Origin: Leeuwenhoekiella blandensis MED217
Lineage (GTDB): Bacteria; Bacteroidota; Bacteroidia; Flavobacteriales; Flavobacteriaceae
NCBI RefSeq assembly: GCF_000152985.1
Contig: NZ_CH672395.1
Location: forward strand, 1,425,074 to 1,489,073
Length of the DNA: 64,000 bases
Direction: 5' to 3'
How positions within the stretch are numbered: position 1 is the stretch's first letter; every line of letters begins with the position of its first letter. Shown here piece after piece: positions 53,769-62,074 of the stretch. Position numbers and translations under genes: made by a program. Under the pieces are notes generated by a model that had not been told where the DNA came from, did not search any database, and was given only the letters and a program-made list of their open reading frames with translations.

Positions 53769-53817
53769 TAAATATACCGGCTATATTGTTTAACAAAAAA
53801 TGATTTAAGTTAAACAA
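53769..53817 (-). promoter_or_regulatory. Promoter of the SRPBCC-SDR-photolyase group with TTGTTTAAC dyad
   Basis: Minus-strand TTG (53794-53796), 17 nt, TATATTTA (53769-53776) is one base off the consensus. TTGTTTAAC (53786-53794) and GTTAAACAA (53809-53817) form a perfect 9-bp inverted repeat over and just upstream of the -33 TTG, the place for a regulator to act on polymerase. More GTTnAAC-like sites follow to 53840. Confidence 0.5.
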
Positions 53818-54013
53818 AAATTAAAGTTGAACAGGTTAACTATGCAAACAGCTTTAATTTTTCAGTTAAAAAAAGAATGATACTGAAGCGAAAAACCGAC
53901 TTAAATCGTAATTTGGTAGACCAGTTTATAACGTTGTAATTCAAGAGCTTTTTTGCTTAAATTACCTCGTAGATAACTGTAATTAAACACACTAATAATT
54001 AAATGATTTTCAG

Positions 54014-54853
54014 ATGAAAAAAATAATCCTTTCTTGTTTTCTGGCTTTGGGAGCTTTAGCCCAGGCACAAATTCAAACTCCAGCTGCCAGTCCGCACGCA
54101 ACGTTGACCCAAACGGTAGGTTTAACTGAAGTAAGCGTAGATTATTCTAGACCCAATATGCGCGGTCGGGAGATCTTTGGTGAGCTTATTCCTTATGGTA
54201 GATTGTGGAGAACCGGAGCAAACGCAACAACAAAATTTACTGTAAATAAAGGTGTGAGCATTTCTGGTAAAGATTTACCGGCGGGAACGTATAGTATTTA
54301 TACGATTCCGGGTGAAGATACTTGGGAAGTGATTTTTTATACAGATCATTCCAACCCGCTAATTCCTGAACTTGATGAGAGTAAAGTAGCTTTACGCACC
54401 ATGGTTGAACCCGTTGAGATGCCAATGCAGATGGAGACTTTTACCATTGTGATTGATGAGGTTATGGCAGACAGTGCTGTGTTAAACTTCTTATGGGCAG
54501 ATACGGTAGTACCGGTAAAATTTATGGTAAATACAGATGCTGAAGTAATGGCAAACATCAAACAAACACTTGATGGCCCGAGTGCCGGAGATTATTACAA
54601 CGCTGCTGTATATTACTTGAACAGTGGGAAAGATATTCAACAAGCTAAATCGTGGATGGACGAAGCCATGGTCAAGACCGAAACTCCACGTTTCTGGCAG
54701 TTGCGTCAGCAGTCTTTAATATTGGCAAAAGCAGGCGATAAAAAAGGCGCTATTGAAGCTGCAAAAGCTTCATTGGCTGGAGCTAAAGAAGCAGGAAATG
54801 CTGATTATATAAAAATGAATACCGATTCTCTTAAAGAATGGGGAGCGCTATAA
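54014..54853 (+). CDS. DUF2911 family secreted protein
   Basis: A 279-residue exported protein (signal peptide ends at AQAQ). Residues about 25-165 are the DUF2911 beta-domain: SPHATLTQTVGLTEVSVDYSRPNMRGREIFG, GRLWRTGANATTKFTVNKGVSISGKDLPAGTYSIYTIPG. The C-terminal 100 residues form TPR-like helices (YYNAAVYYLNSGKDIQQAKSWMDEAM). It is common in Bacteroidota; function unknown. It stands alone with its own terminator. Confidence 0.9.
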   Translation: MKKIILSCFLALGALAQAQIQTPAASPHATLTQTVGLTEVSVDYSRPNMRGREIFGELIPYGRLWRTGANATTKFTVNKGVSISGKDLPAGTYSIYTIPGEDTWEVIFYTDHSNPLIPELDESKVALRTMVEPVEMPMQMETFTIVIDEVMADSAVLNFLWADTVVPVKFMVNTDAEVMANIKQTLDGPSAGDYYNAAVYYLNSGKDIQQAKSWMDEAMVKTETPRFWQLRQQSLILAKAGDKKGAIEAAKASLAGAKEAGNADYIKMNTDSLKEWGAL

Positions 54854-54870
54854 TCGCGAATAACATCACA

Positions 54871-54898
54871 AAAAAAGCCGGGAATTCCCGGCTTTTTT
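54871..54898. terminator. Perfect palindromic terminator after the DUF2911 gene
   Basis: A perfect 28-bp palindrome: AAAAAAGCCGGG and CCCGGCTTTTTT around AATT, with T runs on both sides. It can stop transcripts from both directions, including those of the Gfo/Idh operon converging from the right. Confidence 0.88.
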
Positions 54899-54899
54899 A

Positions 54900-55015
54900 T
54901 TGGTACCGCCAAATGGTTTTATACTCCGAGGCTTGCCTCGAAATTGAAAATTAGTTTCTTAGAATTGCCTCATGGGCTTGCCCTGAGTTAGTTTACTTGC
55001 GCCGTCAAAGGATTG
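54900..55015. repeat. Dispersed intergenic repeat, copy B
   Basis: Contains both block types: GGTACCGCCAA at the left, CGAGGC-TT-GCCTCG (small dyad) then AAATTGAAAATTAGTTTC in the middle, and CCTGAGTTAGTTTACTTGCG with CCGTCAAAGGATT at the right. The right end resembles the left end of copy A, as if units join head to tail. Confidence 0.65.
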
Positions 55016-55044
55016 AAAAACCCTAAACTTTGCCAGAATCTTAT

Positions 55045-56019
55045 TTACACCTCGTAGTGTAAATCAATGCGTGTTCTTACTTCATCTAACATACTAATGA
55101 GTTGCCTGCTAAACTCAAAACTCATCAACGGACTTTCTTTTTGATTTTCACGTAGGAGATTGGCAAAATGTTCTATTTCAAAATAATAGCCTTTACCTGT
55201 GTAGGCAAAGTCATGCTCAATCTTGTTACCTTCTAAAATACTTGTGATTTTATCTGTTTGATGAAAGCGACTGTTTAAAACCAAAATTCCATTATCGCAG
55301 ACCAACGTGGCTGTTGATGGAGTTTGCTTGACAATGCTTGAATTCAAAAACGCTGTAGTTCCCGAGTTATATTTAAAGGTCATTTCGATCTCTTCGTCAA
55401 CTCCGGTTTTGCCGATTTTGGCCTTTGCTTCAAATGAATCTGGTTTTCCCAATAGTGCCAATGCACAAAATATAGGATAAATACCAATATCAAGTAAAGA
55501 ACCACCTCCAAGGGCTTTGTTGAAAAGACGACCTTCAGGATTAAAGTCGGCTTCAAAACAAAAATCTGCGGTTAAGGTTTTTACAGCACCATAGCGTCCA
55601 CTTGCTAATTCCTCTTTTACAAATTTAAAATGAGGCATAAAGCGCGTCCATAATGCTTCCATCAAAAGCGTGTCGTTTGCCTGAGCGGTTGTGATCATTT
55701 CTTCCACTTGGGAACGGTTCATTGCAAACGGTTTTTCGCATAAAACCGCTTTTTTATGTTTCAAGCAAAGCAAGGTGTCTTGATGATGTCTTACGTGAGG
55801 CGTGGCGATATATACCGCATCTACGTTAGGATCTTTGGCAAGTTGCTCATAGCTGTTGTAACATTTGGAGGCACTATATGTTGCACCAAAACGATCTGCT
55901 TTTTCCTGAGAACGTGAAGCAACTGCATATACCTCAGAACCTTCAACAAGGGCTACATCACTAGCAAAGCTGTGCGCAATTTTTCCTAAGCCTAAAATTC
56001 CCCATCTAATTGTTTTCAT
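55045..56019 (-). CDS. Gfo/Idh/MocA family oxidoreductase
   Basis: A 324-residue NAD(P)-dependent enzyme. The Rossmann start is RWGILGLGKIAHSFASDV, and CEKPFAMNRSQVEEM carries the family EKP lysine. GGSLLDIGIYPIFCAL is the dimer or active-site segment. The substrate is probably a sugar or cyclitol. The start overlaps the symporter stop (ATGA), so it is the last gene of the PIG-L operon and may oxidise the solute that the symporter brings in. Confidence 0.9.
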   Translation of the reverse strand: MKTIRWGILGLGKIAHSFASDVALVEGSEVYAVASRSQEKADRFGATYSASKCYNSYEQLAKDPNVDAVYIATPHVRHHQDTLLCLKHKKAVLCEKPFAMNRSQVEEMITTAQANDTLLMEALWTRFMPHFKFVKEELASGRYGAVKTLTADFCFEADFNPEGRLFNKALGGGSLLDIGIYPIFCALALLGKPDSFEAKAKIGKTGVDEEIEMTFKYNSGTTAFLNSSIVKQTPSTATLVCDNGILVLNSRFHQTDKITSILEGNKIEHDFAYTGKGYYFEIEHFANLLRENQKESPLMSFEFSRQLISMLDEVRTRIDLHYEV

Positions 56020-57740
56020 GCTGTTTCGGTTTTATCAGATCCCATAGTGCTCTGGATAGTTAGACTTATAAGAATCACTAAAGCACATCCTACCACATTA
56101 AGCCATAGGTAAGGCAAGCTGATGTATTCAAATTTATCTAAAGCAAATAAGGCGAAGACGATAAGTTGCGTTAGGATCGCTCCTATGAAAACGGCACGGG
56201 CTTTTATGGTTTTGATAAAGAAAGCAGACATAAAAATGCCTAGAATGCTTCCATAGAAAAGGGAGCCGATGATGTTGACCAGTTGAATCAAATTATCAAA
56301 CAGGTTTGCCGTACAGGCAATAAGAATGGCTAAAATTCCCCAACTCAGAGTGAACCATTTAGCTGCATCTACAAAATGCGATTCCTCCCGATCTTCTTTA
56401 AGGTTACGTCTGTAAAAATCGACTGTAGTCGTGGTTGCGAGTGCATTGAGTTCTGAGGCAGTAGAAGACATTGCGGCAGATAAGATCACCGCCAGCAAAA
56501 GCCCAATGAGTCCGCTGGGTAGGTTATTCAGAATAAAATGAATAAACACATAATCTTTATCGTTGGTCTCTACGTTTTTATCAGCCAAGCCTATGAGCAT
56601 GCGCCCTTGATCACGTAACTTATTTTCTTCGGCATTGATATTTTTAAGCGCTTCTTTAGCAGTGATTTGAACTCCGGAAGCATCAGCAACTGAAGCTTGC
56701 GGATCAAGAGCCACACGGTGACTCAATTCGGTTTTATCAGAACGCAGGTCATTGAGTTTATTTTGAACCTCGTTGTATTCTTTTTCAAAAGGGGTACCGT
56801 GCACTGCAGAAGCCGCGGCAGGATTAAAATTAAGCGGCGTAGGATTGAATTGGTAAAAGACAAAAACCATAACACCTACTAAAAGAATAAAGAACTGCAT
56901 AGGAACTTTTAGAAGACCGTTGAAGATCATACCCAGCTGCATTTCTCTCAAAGATTTACCGCTCAAATAGCGCTGAACCTGACTTTGATCGGTCCCAAAA
57001 TAGGAAAGCATGAGAAACGTACCACCTAAAATACCGCTCCATACGGTGTAGCGGTTTTCAAAATCAAAAGAGAAATCGAGTACATCAAGTTTACCACTAG
57101 CACCCGCTATTTGAAGCGCATTATCAAAGTTGATATCTTCTGGCAGGTAGCTCACAATAAGGAAAAAAGCGACAAACATTCCCAGAAAGATAATTCCCAT
57201 TTGTTGCTTTTGAGTTACAGTAACGGCTTTGGTTCCTCCAGAAATGGTGTACACTACAACGAGCAATCCAATGATGATGTTAAGCGTGTTGAGATCCCAA
57301 CCCAACACAGCCGAAAGAATAATCGAAGGCGCAAAGATGGTGATACCGGCAGCAAGACCGCGAGAAAGTAAAAACAAGCCCGAAGCTAATGAACGTACAC
57401 GTATGTCGAATCTATTCTCCAGATATTCATAAGCGGTATACACGTTAAGCCGATAATAAATAGGAATAAAAAAGACGCAAATAATGACGATAGCTATGGG
57501 CAGACCAAAATAAAACTGAACAAAACCCAAACCATCATTATAAGCTTGACCCGGTGTAGAGAGAAAAGTGATCGCACTGGCTTGTGTCGCCATTACAGAA
57601 AGTCCTACAGACCACCATTTTGATTCATTACCACCACGTATGTAATCTTGAACATTTTTTCTACCACGTGTTTTATAAACACCATACAGCACTATAAATG
57701 CTAAAGTAACTACCAGTACAATCCAGTCTCTTGTTTGCAT
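56016..57740 (-). CDS. Sodium:solute symporter (SSS family)
   Basis: A 574-residue transporter with about 13 membrane segments. The family core is seen in SVMATQASAITFLSTPGQAYNDGLGF (TM2, with Na+-site residues) and YTAYEYLENRFDIRVRSLAS. Residues about 295-395 form an external insert with Glu/Lys-rich helices (EKEYNEVQNKLNDLRSDKTELSHR), more than most SSS members carry. It imports an unknown small solute with Na+. A 35-residue membrane peptide gene lies directly upstream, as auxiliary peptides do for some other SSS carriers. Confidence 0.92.
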   Translation of the reverse strand: MQTRDWIVLVVTLAFIVLYGVYKTRGRKNVQDYIRGGNESKWWSVGLSVMATQASAITFLSTPGQAYNDGLGFVQFYFGLPIAIVIICVFFIPIYYRLNVYTAYEYLENRFDIRVRSLASGLFLLSRGLAAGITIFAPSIILSAVLGWDLNTLNIIIGLLVVVYTISGGTKAVTVTQKQQMGIIFLGMFVAFFLIVSYLPEDINFDNALQIAGASGKLDVLDFSFDFENRYTVWSGILGGTFLMLSYFGTDQSQVQRYLSGKSLREMQLGMIFNGLLKVPMQFFILLVGVMVFVFYQFNPTPLNFNPAAASAVHGTPFEKEYNEVQNKLNDLRSDKTELSHRVALDPQASVADASGVQITAKEALKNINAEENKLRDQGRMLIGLADKNVETNDKDYVFIHFILNNLPSGLIGLLLAVILSAAMSSTASELNALATTTTVDFYRRNLKEDREESHFVDAAKWFTLSWGILAILIACTANLFDNLIQLVNIIGSLFYGSILGIFMSAFFIKTIKARAVFIGAILTQLIVFALFALDKFEYISLPYLWLNVVGCALVILISLTIQSTMGSDKTETA

Positions 57741-57741
57741 A

Positions 57742-57849
57742 TTAAGCGTTGTAGTAATTCATTAATATAAAGAACAAGATGATGTATATGGCGTTCATCA
57801 CCAAAACCAAAGTATAATATTTTGACCAACCTTCTTTTTTGGGATGCAT
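57742..57849 (-). CDS. 35-residue single-span membrane peptide, possible symporter subunit
   Basis: Reads MHPKKEGWSKYYTLV, then a hydrophobic stretch LVMNAIYIILFFILMNYYNA, then stop. Basic N-terminus and one membrane helix (residues about 13-31) suggest N-in topology. The ATG shares one base with the stop of the PIG-L gene (TGATG), and its stop lies one base before the symporter start, so it fits exactly into the operon. The tight fit argues for a real gene. Small partners such as YhdT (with PanF) or DUF4212 proteins are precedents; no similarity to these is claimed. Confidence 0.7.
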   Translation of the reverse strand: MHPKKEGWSKYYTLVLVMNAIYIILFFILMNYYNA

Positions 57850-60347
57850 CAGTTTTTGATCTTTTGATTGTTCTTACCTACCGAAAGCATATTGGCAAAA
57901 AGTCTATACGCTCCCGAAACTCCAGCGGGCAGTTCTCTAAAGAAACTTAATCCTGTATAAATATAGTTACCTTTTCCATATTTAGCGAGTAGCAGGCTGC
58001 CTTCACTTGGTGCTTCATTCTCGTCGTGTATAGAAAGTACCGGCGTGTATGCTTTGTCATAGTTGTTTGGGAAATACAGTCCACGTTCTTGAACCCATCC
58101 TTCAAAATCTCGCTGAGTGATTTTGTTAGGGTAATTAAGGATTTCGGCATCAGGATCGAGAATGGTAACTTCTGCAAACTCATCGGTAACCCGATCGCTG
58201 CTCAACTCCAGCGGGTAGGGACCAATGTTAGGAAAACTAAATCCACGCGCCGTATTGTATTGCACTACCATCGTACCGCCGTTTTCGACATAATCCAAAA
58301 GAATAGGCTGTTTGTAGCGCAATTCTTCAACCACGTTATACGCACGAACTCCCATAACTACAGCGTCAAAATTTTTAAGGTTGGTTGCTGTAATTTCTTC
58401 CGGAGTAATTTCTGCAACTTGATATCCGATCTGTCTTAAGCTTTCAGGAATTACATCTCCCGCACCGGCAATATAACCTATATAATTCCCTTTCTTTTGA
58501 ATATCAAGCCGTACCAATTTATTGGTTGAAGGTAAGACTAATGTTTGCAAAGGAATATGTTCATAGTCGATACGAACGATCTTGGTATTGATGGTTTTTC
58601 CGTCTACCAAAAGCTGAGGCTGTAATTCTACCTCGCTCGCGTTATCTGGTGGTGTAACGGTAAAAGCTACAGTTTTTGTTTCACCTTTTTGCGCGATATT
58701 AATTTCTTGCGGGGCGCTGATCTGCCAACCTTTGGGAGCATTTAAAGAAACTTTGGCTGAAAGATTAGAAACGTATGCCGTTACTTGTGCAGTAATGGTT
58801 TTGGGCTGCGCATCTGCAAAAATGATCACAGGATCTGCAACAGCCACCGAAGCTTTAGGCACAATTTCAAAAGGCTCATAGACTTCGCCGGCAACACGAT
58901 CATTGTATTTGTAGACCCAATCTGTCGTGATGGGGATTTCAACTTCATCTATCTTTAGATGGAAGGTAGCCTTAAAGGTTTTAGGAGTTTCCGGCAATCC
59001 TATAAGCTCTTGATCGGTTACTTTATACATTCCCACGCTGCCTTCTTCGGTCAACCAGTAAGCTGTAGTAAAATCTGCATCACCGGTATTGACCTCCACT
59101 TGAGTTTTAAAATCTTCATTGAAGTCAAGGGAGCGTTCCATTTTAATTTCTTTTTTAGAAGGTAATACTGTAACGCGCTCTAGAATTATGGGGAAATCAC
59201 TTCGGTTTATCGCTTCTAGTGAAAGTTTTACGTTTTCCTCTGCAATAGCAGTTTGTTCGTCAGTATAGGCTTCAAGATATAAACCCGCACAAGCCTTTAT
59301 GATTTGTGTGATTTGTTTGGTTTTTAAATCACGCCAGTAAGTATCTTCTAACTGAACGATCAATTGGTAAGCTTCAAGTAAGTGCGGAAGACTCGCCGCC
59401 GGATCATTAAAGTTGTAATCTGCTTCAACTTGATTTAAGATGTTACCAATAGCAGCACCACCTTCAACACGGTTCCAGCTGGTATCAATTCCTTTAAAAA
59501 GATTTCCGTCTGCCGGAAGATCCCCTTTTAAAAGTTCGAGATATTCTACTTGCGCTCCGCGAGAACCGGTATTTCCAAAACCTTGAGATTTATGCTGACT
59601 GCGGCTAAGGGCAGAGATTTCGGTATTGCTAAGTCCGTAAGCGGGATAGTAACTTCCCACATCAACCGAAACCAGATTTGATTTATCTGCTTCTTCAAAC
59701 TTTTCACGGCTACCGTAAAACCACCAAGAGGTGTTAAAGAATAGTCGTTTGGGTTGCCAGGTCTGCGTGCGTTTCAATTGCTCGGGGAACACTTGAGGAT
59801 CACCCACTTTATCAAAAGCTTCTACACTTAGCATTGCCGACAGCGTATGATGCCCATGTGTGGTACCCGGCGAACGATGATCAAACCGATTGATAATAAT
59901 GTCTGGTCTAAAATTACGAATGGCCCAAACTACGTCTTTCATAATCTCATCCTCTTCCCAAAAACTCAACGTTTCTTCAGGGTTTTTAGAATAGCCAAAA
60001 TCGTTAGCACGTGTAAAACGCTGCTCACCACCATCTGTGCGGCGTGCTGCAAGCAATTCTTGAGTACGAATAACACCAAGGAGCTCTCTAATTTCGGGAC
60101 CTATCAAATTTTGACCGCCGTCACCACGCGTAAGCGCAAGATAACCTGTTCTTGCGTGTACCTCATTGGCGAGATAAGAGATCATTGCTGTGTTTTCATC
60201 ATCGGGATGCGCTGCGAGATAAAGCGCCGTGCCTAAAAAGTTGAGCCCTTGTATTTGCTCGTATATTTCTGAAGAAGTTGGCTTTTTTGGCTTTTGAGCT
60301 TGTAATTGCAATGAAATGCAACATATAAAAACGAATAAAAAGCGCAT
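57849..60347 (-). CDS. PIG-L family deacetylase with extra C-terminal domains
   Basis: An 832-residue secreted protein (signal peptide ends at QLQAQ). Residues about 35-300 are a PIG-L/LmbE domain: AHPDDENTA holds the zinc His-Asp-Asp, and FDHRSPGTTHGHHTLS the other ligands. Then comes a NEW3-like beta-sandwich (residues about 490-600, PKGWQISAPQEINIAQKGETKTVAFTV). The last 200 residues resemble a class I glutamine-amidotransferase-like fold (LKNFDAVVMGVRAYN, GGTMVVQYNT). It probably deacetylates an amino sugar outside the cytoplasm. It is the first gene of the operon with the small peptide, symporter and oxidoreductase. Confidence 0.9.
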   Translation of the reverse strand: MRFLFVFICCISLQLQAQKPKKPTSSEIYEQIQGLNFLGTALYLAAHPDDENTAMISYLANEVHARTGYLALTRGDGGQNLIGPEIRELLGVIRTQELLAARRTDGGEQRFTRANDFGYSKNPEETLSFWEEDEIMKDVVWAIRNFRPDIIINRFDHRSPGTTHGHHTLSAMLSVEAFDKVGDPQVFPEQLKRTQTWQPKRLFFNTSWWFYGSREKFEEADKSNLVSVDVGSYYPAYGLSNTEISALSRSQHKSQGFGNTGSRGAQVEYLELLKGDLPADGNLFKGIDTSWNRVEGGAAIGNILNQVEADYNFNDPAASLPHLLEAYQLIVQLEDTYWRDLKTKQITQIIKACAGLYLEAYTDEQTAIAEENVKLSLEAINRSDFPIILERVTVLPSKKEIKMERSLDFNEDFKTQVEVNTGDADFTTAYWLTEEGSVGMYKVTDQELIGLPETPKTFKATFHLKIDEVEIPITTDWVYKYNDRVAGEVYEPFEIVPKASVAVADPVIIFADAQPKTITAQVTAYVSNLSAKVSLNAPKGWQISAPQEINIAQKGETKTVAFTVTPPDNASEVELQPQLLVDGKTINTKIVRIDYEHIPLQTLVLPSTNKLVRLDIQKKGNYIGYIAGAGDVIPESLRQIGYQVAEITPEEITATNLKNFDAVVMGVRAYNVVEELRYKQPILLDYVENGGTMVVQYNTARGFSFPNIGPYPLELSSDRVTDEFAEVTILDPDAEILNYPNKITQRDFEGWVQERGLYFPNNYDKAYTPVLSIHDENEAPSEGSLLLAKYGKGNYIYTGLSFFRELPAGVSGAYRLFANMLSVGKNNQKIKN

Positions 60348-60382
60348 ATTTTAGGATGTTTTTTAGTTGAATGCCTTGCGAT

Positions 60383-60435
60383 CAAAGATAGCTAAAACGC
60401 TAGCTACACGCTTTGGTTTTCGGTTTGTTTAACAA
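60383..60435 (-). promoter_or_regulatory. Promoter region of the PIG-L operon
   Basis: Minus-strand TATCTTTG (60383-60390) fits the -7 consensus; no TTG is at the usual distance. TTGTTTAACAA (60425-60435) lies about 35 bp further upstream, where an activator would bind, and matches the sites at 8313 and 53786. Confidence 0.45.
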
Positions 60436-60490
60436 AATACAAAACTTATACTTTAGCATAAAATTGCAACGACAAAGGCAAAAATTAAAG

Positions 60491-61075
60491 CTACTCAAGT
60501 TGTTGTAATAAATCATACAATTTTTGTGTAGGCAGACCCATAACCGTATTGTAAGAACCTTCTAATTTCTGAAGCGCTACGTGGCCTATCCATTCTTGAA
60601 TACCGTAAGCTCCGGCTTTGTCAAAAGGCTGATAGGTGTTGATATAGTGTGTGATCTCTTCGGAAGTAAAGGTTCTGAAGTACACTTTAGCCAAATCGTG
60701 ATCCACCAGTTGTTGGGTTGAAGTAGTCACGCATATCGAAGAGATCACCTCGTGCGAAGTGCCACTTAATAGCTGAAGCATTTCTTGTGCTTCCTGCGCA
60801 TCATTGGGTTTGCCTAATGCGATATCGCCTTTAAAAACTAAGGTGTCTCCGGTAATCAAAATCTCATCAGGTTGAAGCATGTCGCTAAAAGCCTCAGCTT
60901 TCTTTTTTGCAATATACTCTGCGATTGCTCCCGGTTGCATTCCCGGTGGATAGCTTTCATCAATAGGTTTTAGCCTGATTTCAAAATCAACCTCAAGAGC
61001 TTTGAGTAATTCTTGCCGGCGCGGCGATTGCGAGGCAAGAATGAGTTTTTTGTTATTTAGGAGTTCAGAGAGCAT
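60491..61075 (-). CDS. maf: Maf-like nucleoside triphosphate pyrophosphatase
   Basis: A 194-residue Maf/YhdE-type protein: KLILASQSPRRQELLKAL at the N-terminus, ILITGDTLVFKGDIALGKP and YQPFDKAGAYGIQEWIG. It hydrolyses dTTP, UTP or modified nucleotides to monophosphates. It starts one base after the prenyltransferase stop, so the two form an operon. Confidence 0.93.
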   Translation of the reverse strand: MLSELLNNKKLILASQSPRRQELLKALEVDFEIRLKPIDESYPPGMQPGAIAEYIAKKKAEAFSDMLQPDEILITGDTLVFKGDIALGKPNDAQEAQEMLQLLSGTSHEVISSICVTTSTQQLVDHDLAKVYFRTFTSEEITHYINTYQPFDKAGAYGIQEWIGHVALQKLEGSYNTVMGLPTQKLYDLLQQLE

Positions 61076-61076
61076 A

Positions 61077-61988
61077 TTAATACTTTAAAGTCAGTGTCAA
61101 AACGCCTAAAGAGAGCATACCAAAAAGCATAATCAGCTTTAATAATTTAGACAGAAATGCATAATGTTTTTGTTTTTCGGCATAGCGTGCTTTCATACAG
61201 AAAAATACCAGAGGAACTACCACTGCGGCGACTAGATATATCGAAGTCCAAACGTTAGTTTGTAAATACACGTAGATGTATCCTAAAATACTAAAAATGT
61301 ATAGCACGCCAAGGTACGCCGAAAGTTTAGCCGTGCGCTCAAGACCTAAAACTATGGGTAAAGTTTGAATCCCTGCTGCATAATCTCCATTGGCATCTTC
61401 AATATCTTTAACAAGTTCCCTGAGGAAATTCAGCATAAAAGCAAAAATGGTATAATCGCGCAATACCGCAAGTGGAGTGACTAGTTGTTCTTGAAATTGA
61501 TTTAAAATAGGGGTAACATCAAAAACTAAAACGATAAAAATAGACGAAGCCACTACAAGGCTTACGACTAGATTTCCGACCAAAATAATTCCTTTTAAAA
61601 AGCTGGAATAAATATAAAGCAGTGCCGAAATAAGAACAAATAGGGAGGTGAAGTTGCCCAAACCGGTTTTGTAGCTGAGAAAAAATCCCAATCCCACGCC
61701 CAGAATATTAAAAAGCAGATAATAATTGAAGGCTTGTTTTTCTGAAAAAGGTTCAGGGAGATACGTTTGAAGCGGTTTATTGATCTGATCGCTTTGCACA
61801 TCATTAATGTCGTTAATAATGTAGCCTGCGGCAGCAATACATAAACTGGCTAAGGCTAAAATCCCAAAATCAAAAGAAGAGAGGGCAACCGGCAGTCCTA
61901 AGGCTTTTAAAAAGCCAAAATGAATCAAAACCTGTGTAAGAAGTATTAGGATTAGATTTTTATAACGGATTAAGTTTAAGAAAGCCAA
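61077..61988 (-). CDS. UbiA-type prenyltransferase (geranylgeranylglycerol-phosphate type)
   Basis: A 303-residue membrane enzyme with about nine helices. The two Asp-rich motifs are NDINDVQSDQINKP and DIEDANGDYAAGIQTLP, which bind Mg-prenyl diphosphate. Bacteroidota members are usually named geranylgeranylglycerol-phosphate geranylgeranyltransferase; the acceptor here is unproven. The start is TTG at 61986-61988, since no ATG lies upstream in frame. A TATATTTG -7 element (62012-62019) sits 24-31 bp upstream, against the terminator of the next gene. Confidence 0.86.
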   Translation of the reverse strand: MAFLNLIRYKNLILILLTQVLIHFGFLKALGLPVALSSFDFGILALASLCIAAAGYIINDINDVQSDQINKPLQTYLPEPFSEKQAFNYYLLFNILGVGLGFFLSYKTGLGNFTSLFVLISALLYIYSSFLKGIILVGNLVVSLVVASSIFIVLVFDVTPILNQFQEQLVTPLAVLRDYTIFAFMLNFLRELVKDIEDANGDYAAGIQTLPIVLGLERTAKLSAYLGVLYIFSILGYIYVYLQTNVWTSIYLVAAVVVPLVFFCMKARYAEKQKHYAFLSKLLKLIMLFGMLSLGVLTLTLKY

Positions 61989-62022
61989 CAGCGTGTTTTT
62001 TTGAAAAGTCTCAAATATAGCA

Positions 62023-62052
62023 AAAACCCCGATGCGACTGCATCGGGGTTTT
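62023..62052. terminator. Terminator after the head-GIN gene
   Basis: A perfect 13-bp stem AAAACCCCGATGC / GCATCGGGGTTTT with loop GACT. It ends 22 nt past the stop of the gene at 62075. The -7 box of the prenyltransferase gene starts 3 nt beyond it. Confidence 0.88.
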
Positions 62053-62074
62053 GAAAAGGAGTGTATTTAAACGA

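Noticed and set aside
58026..58439. 137-codon plus-strand frame
   Set aside because: Antisense to the PIG-L gene, whose protein is intact and recognisable over the same span.
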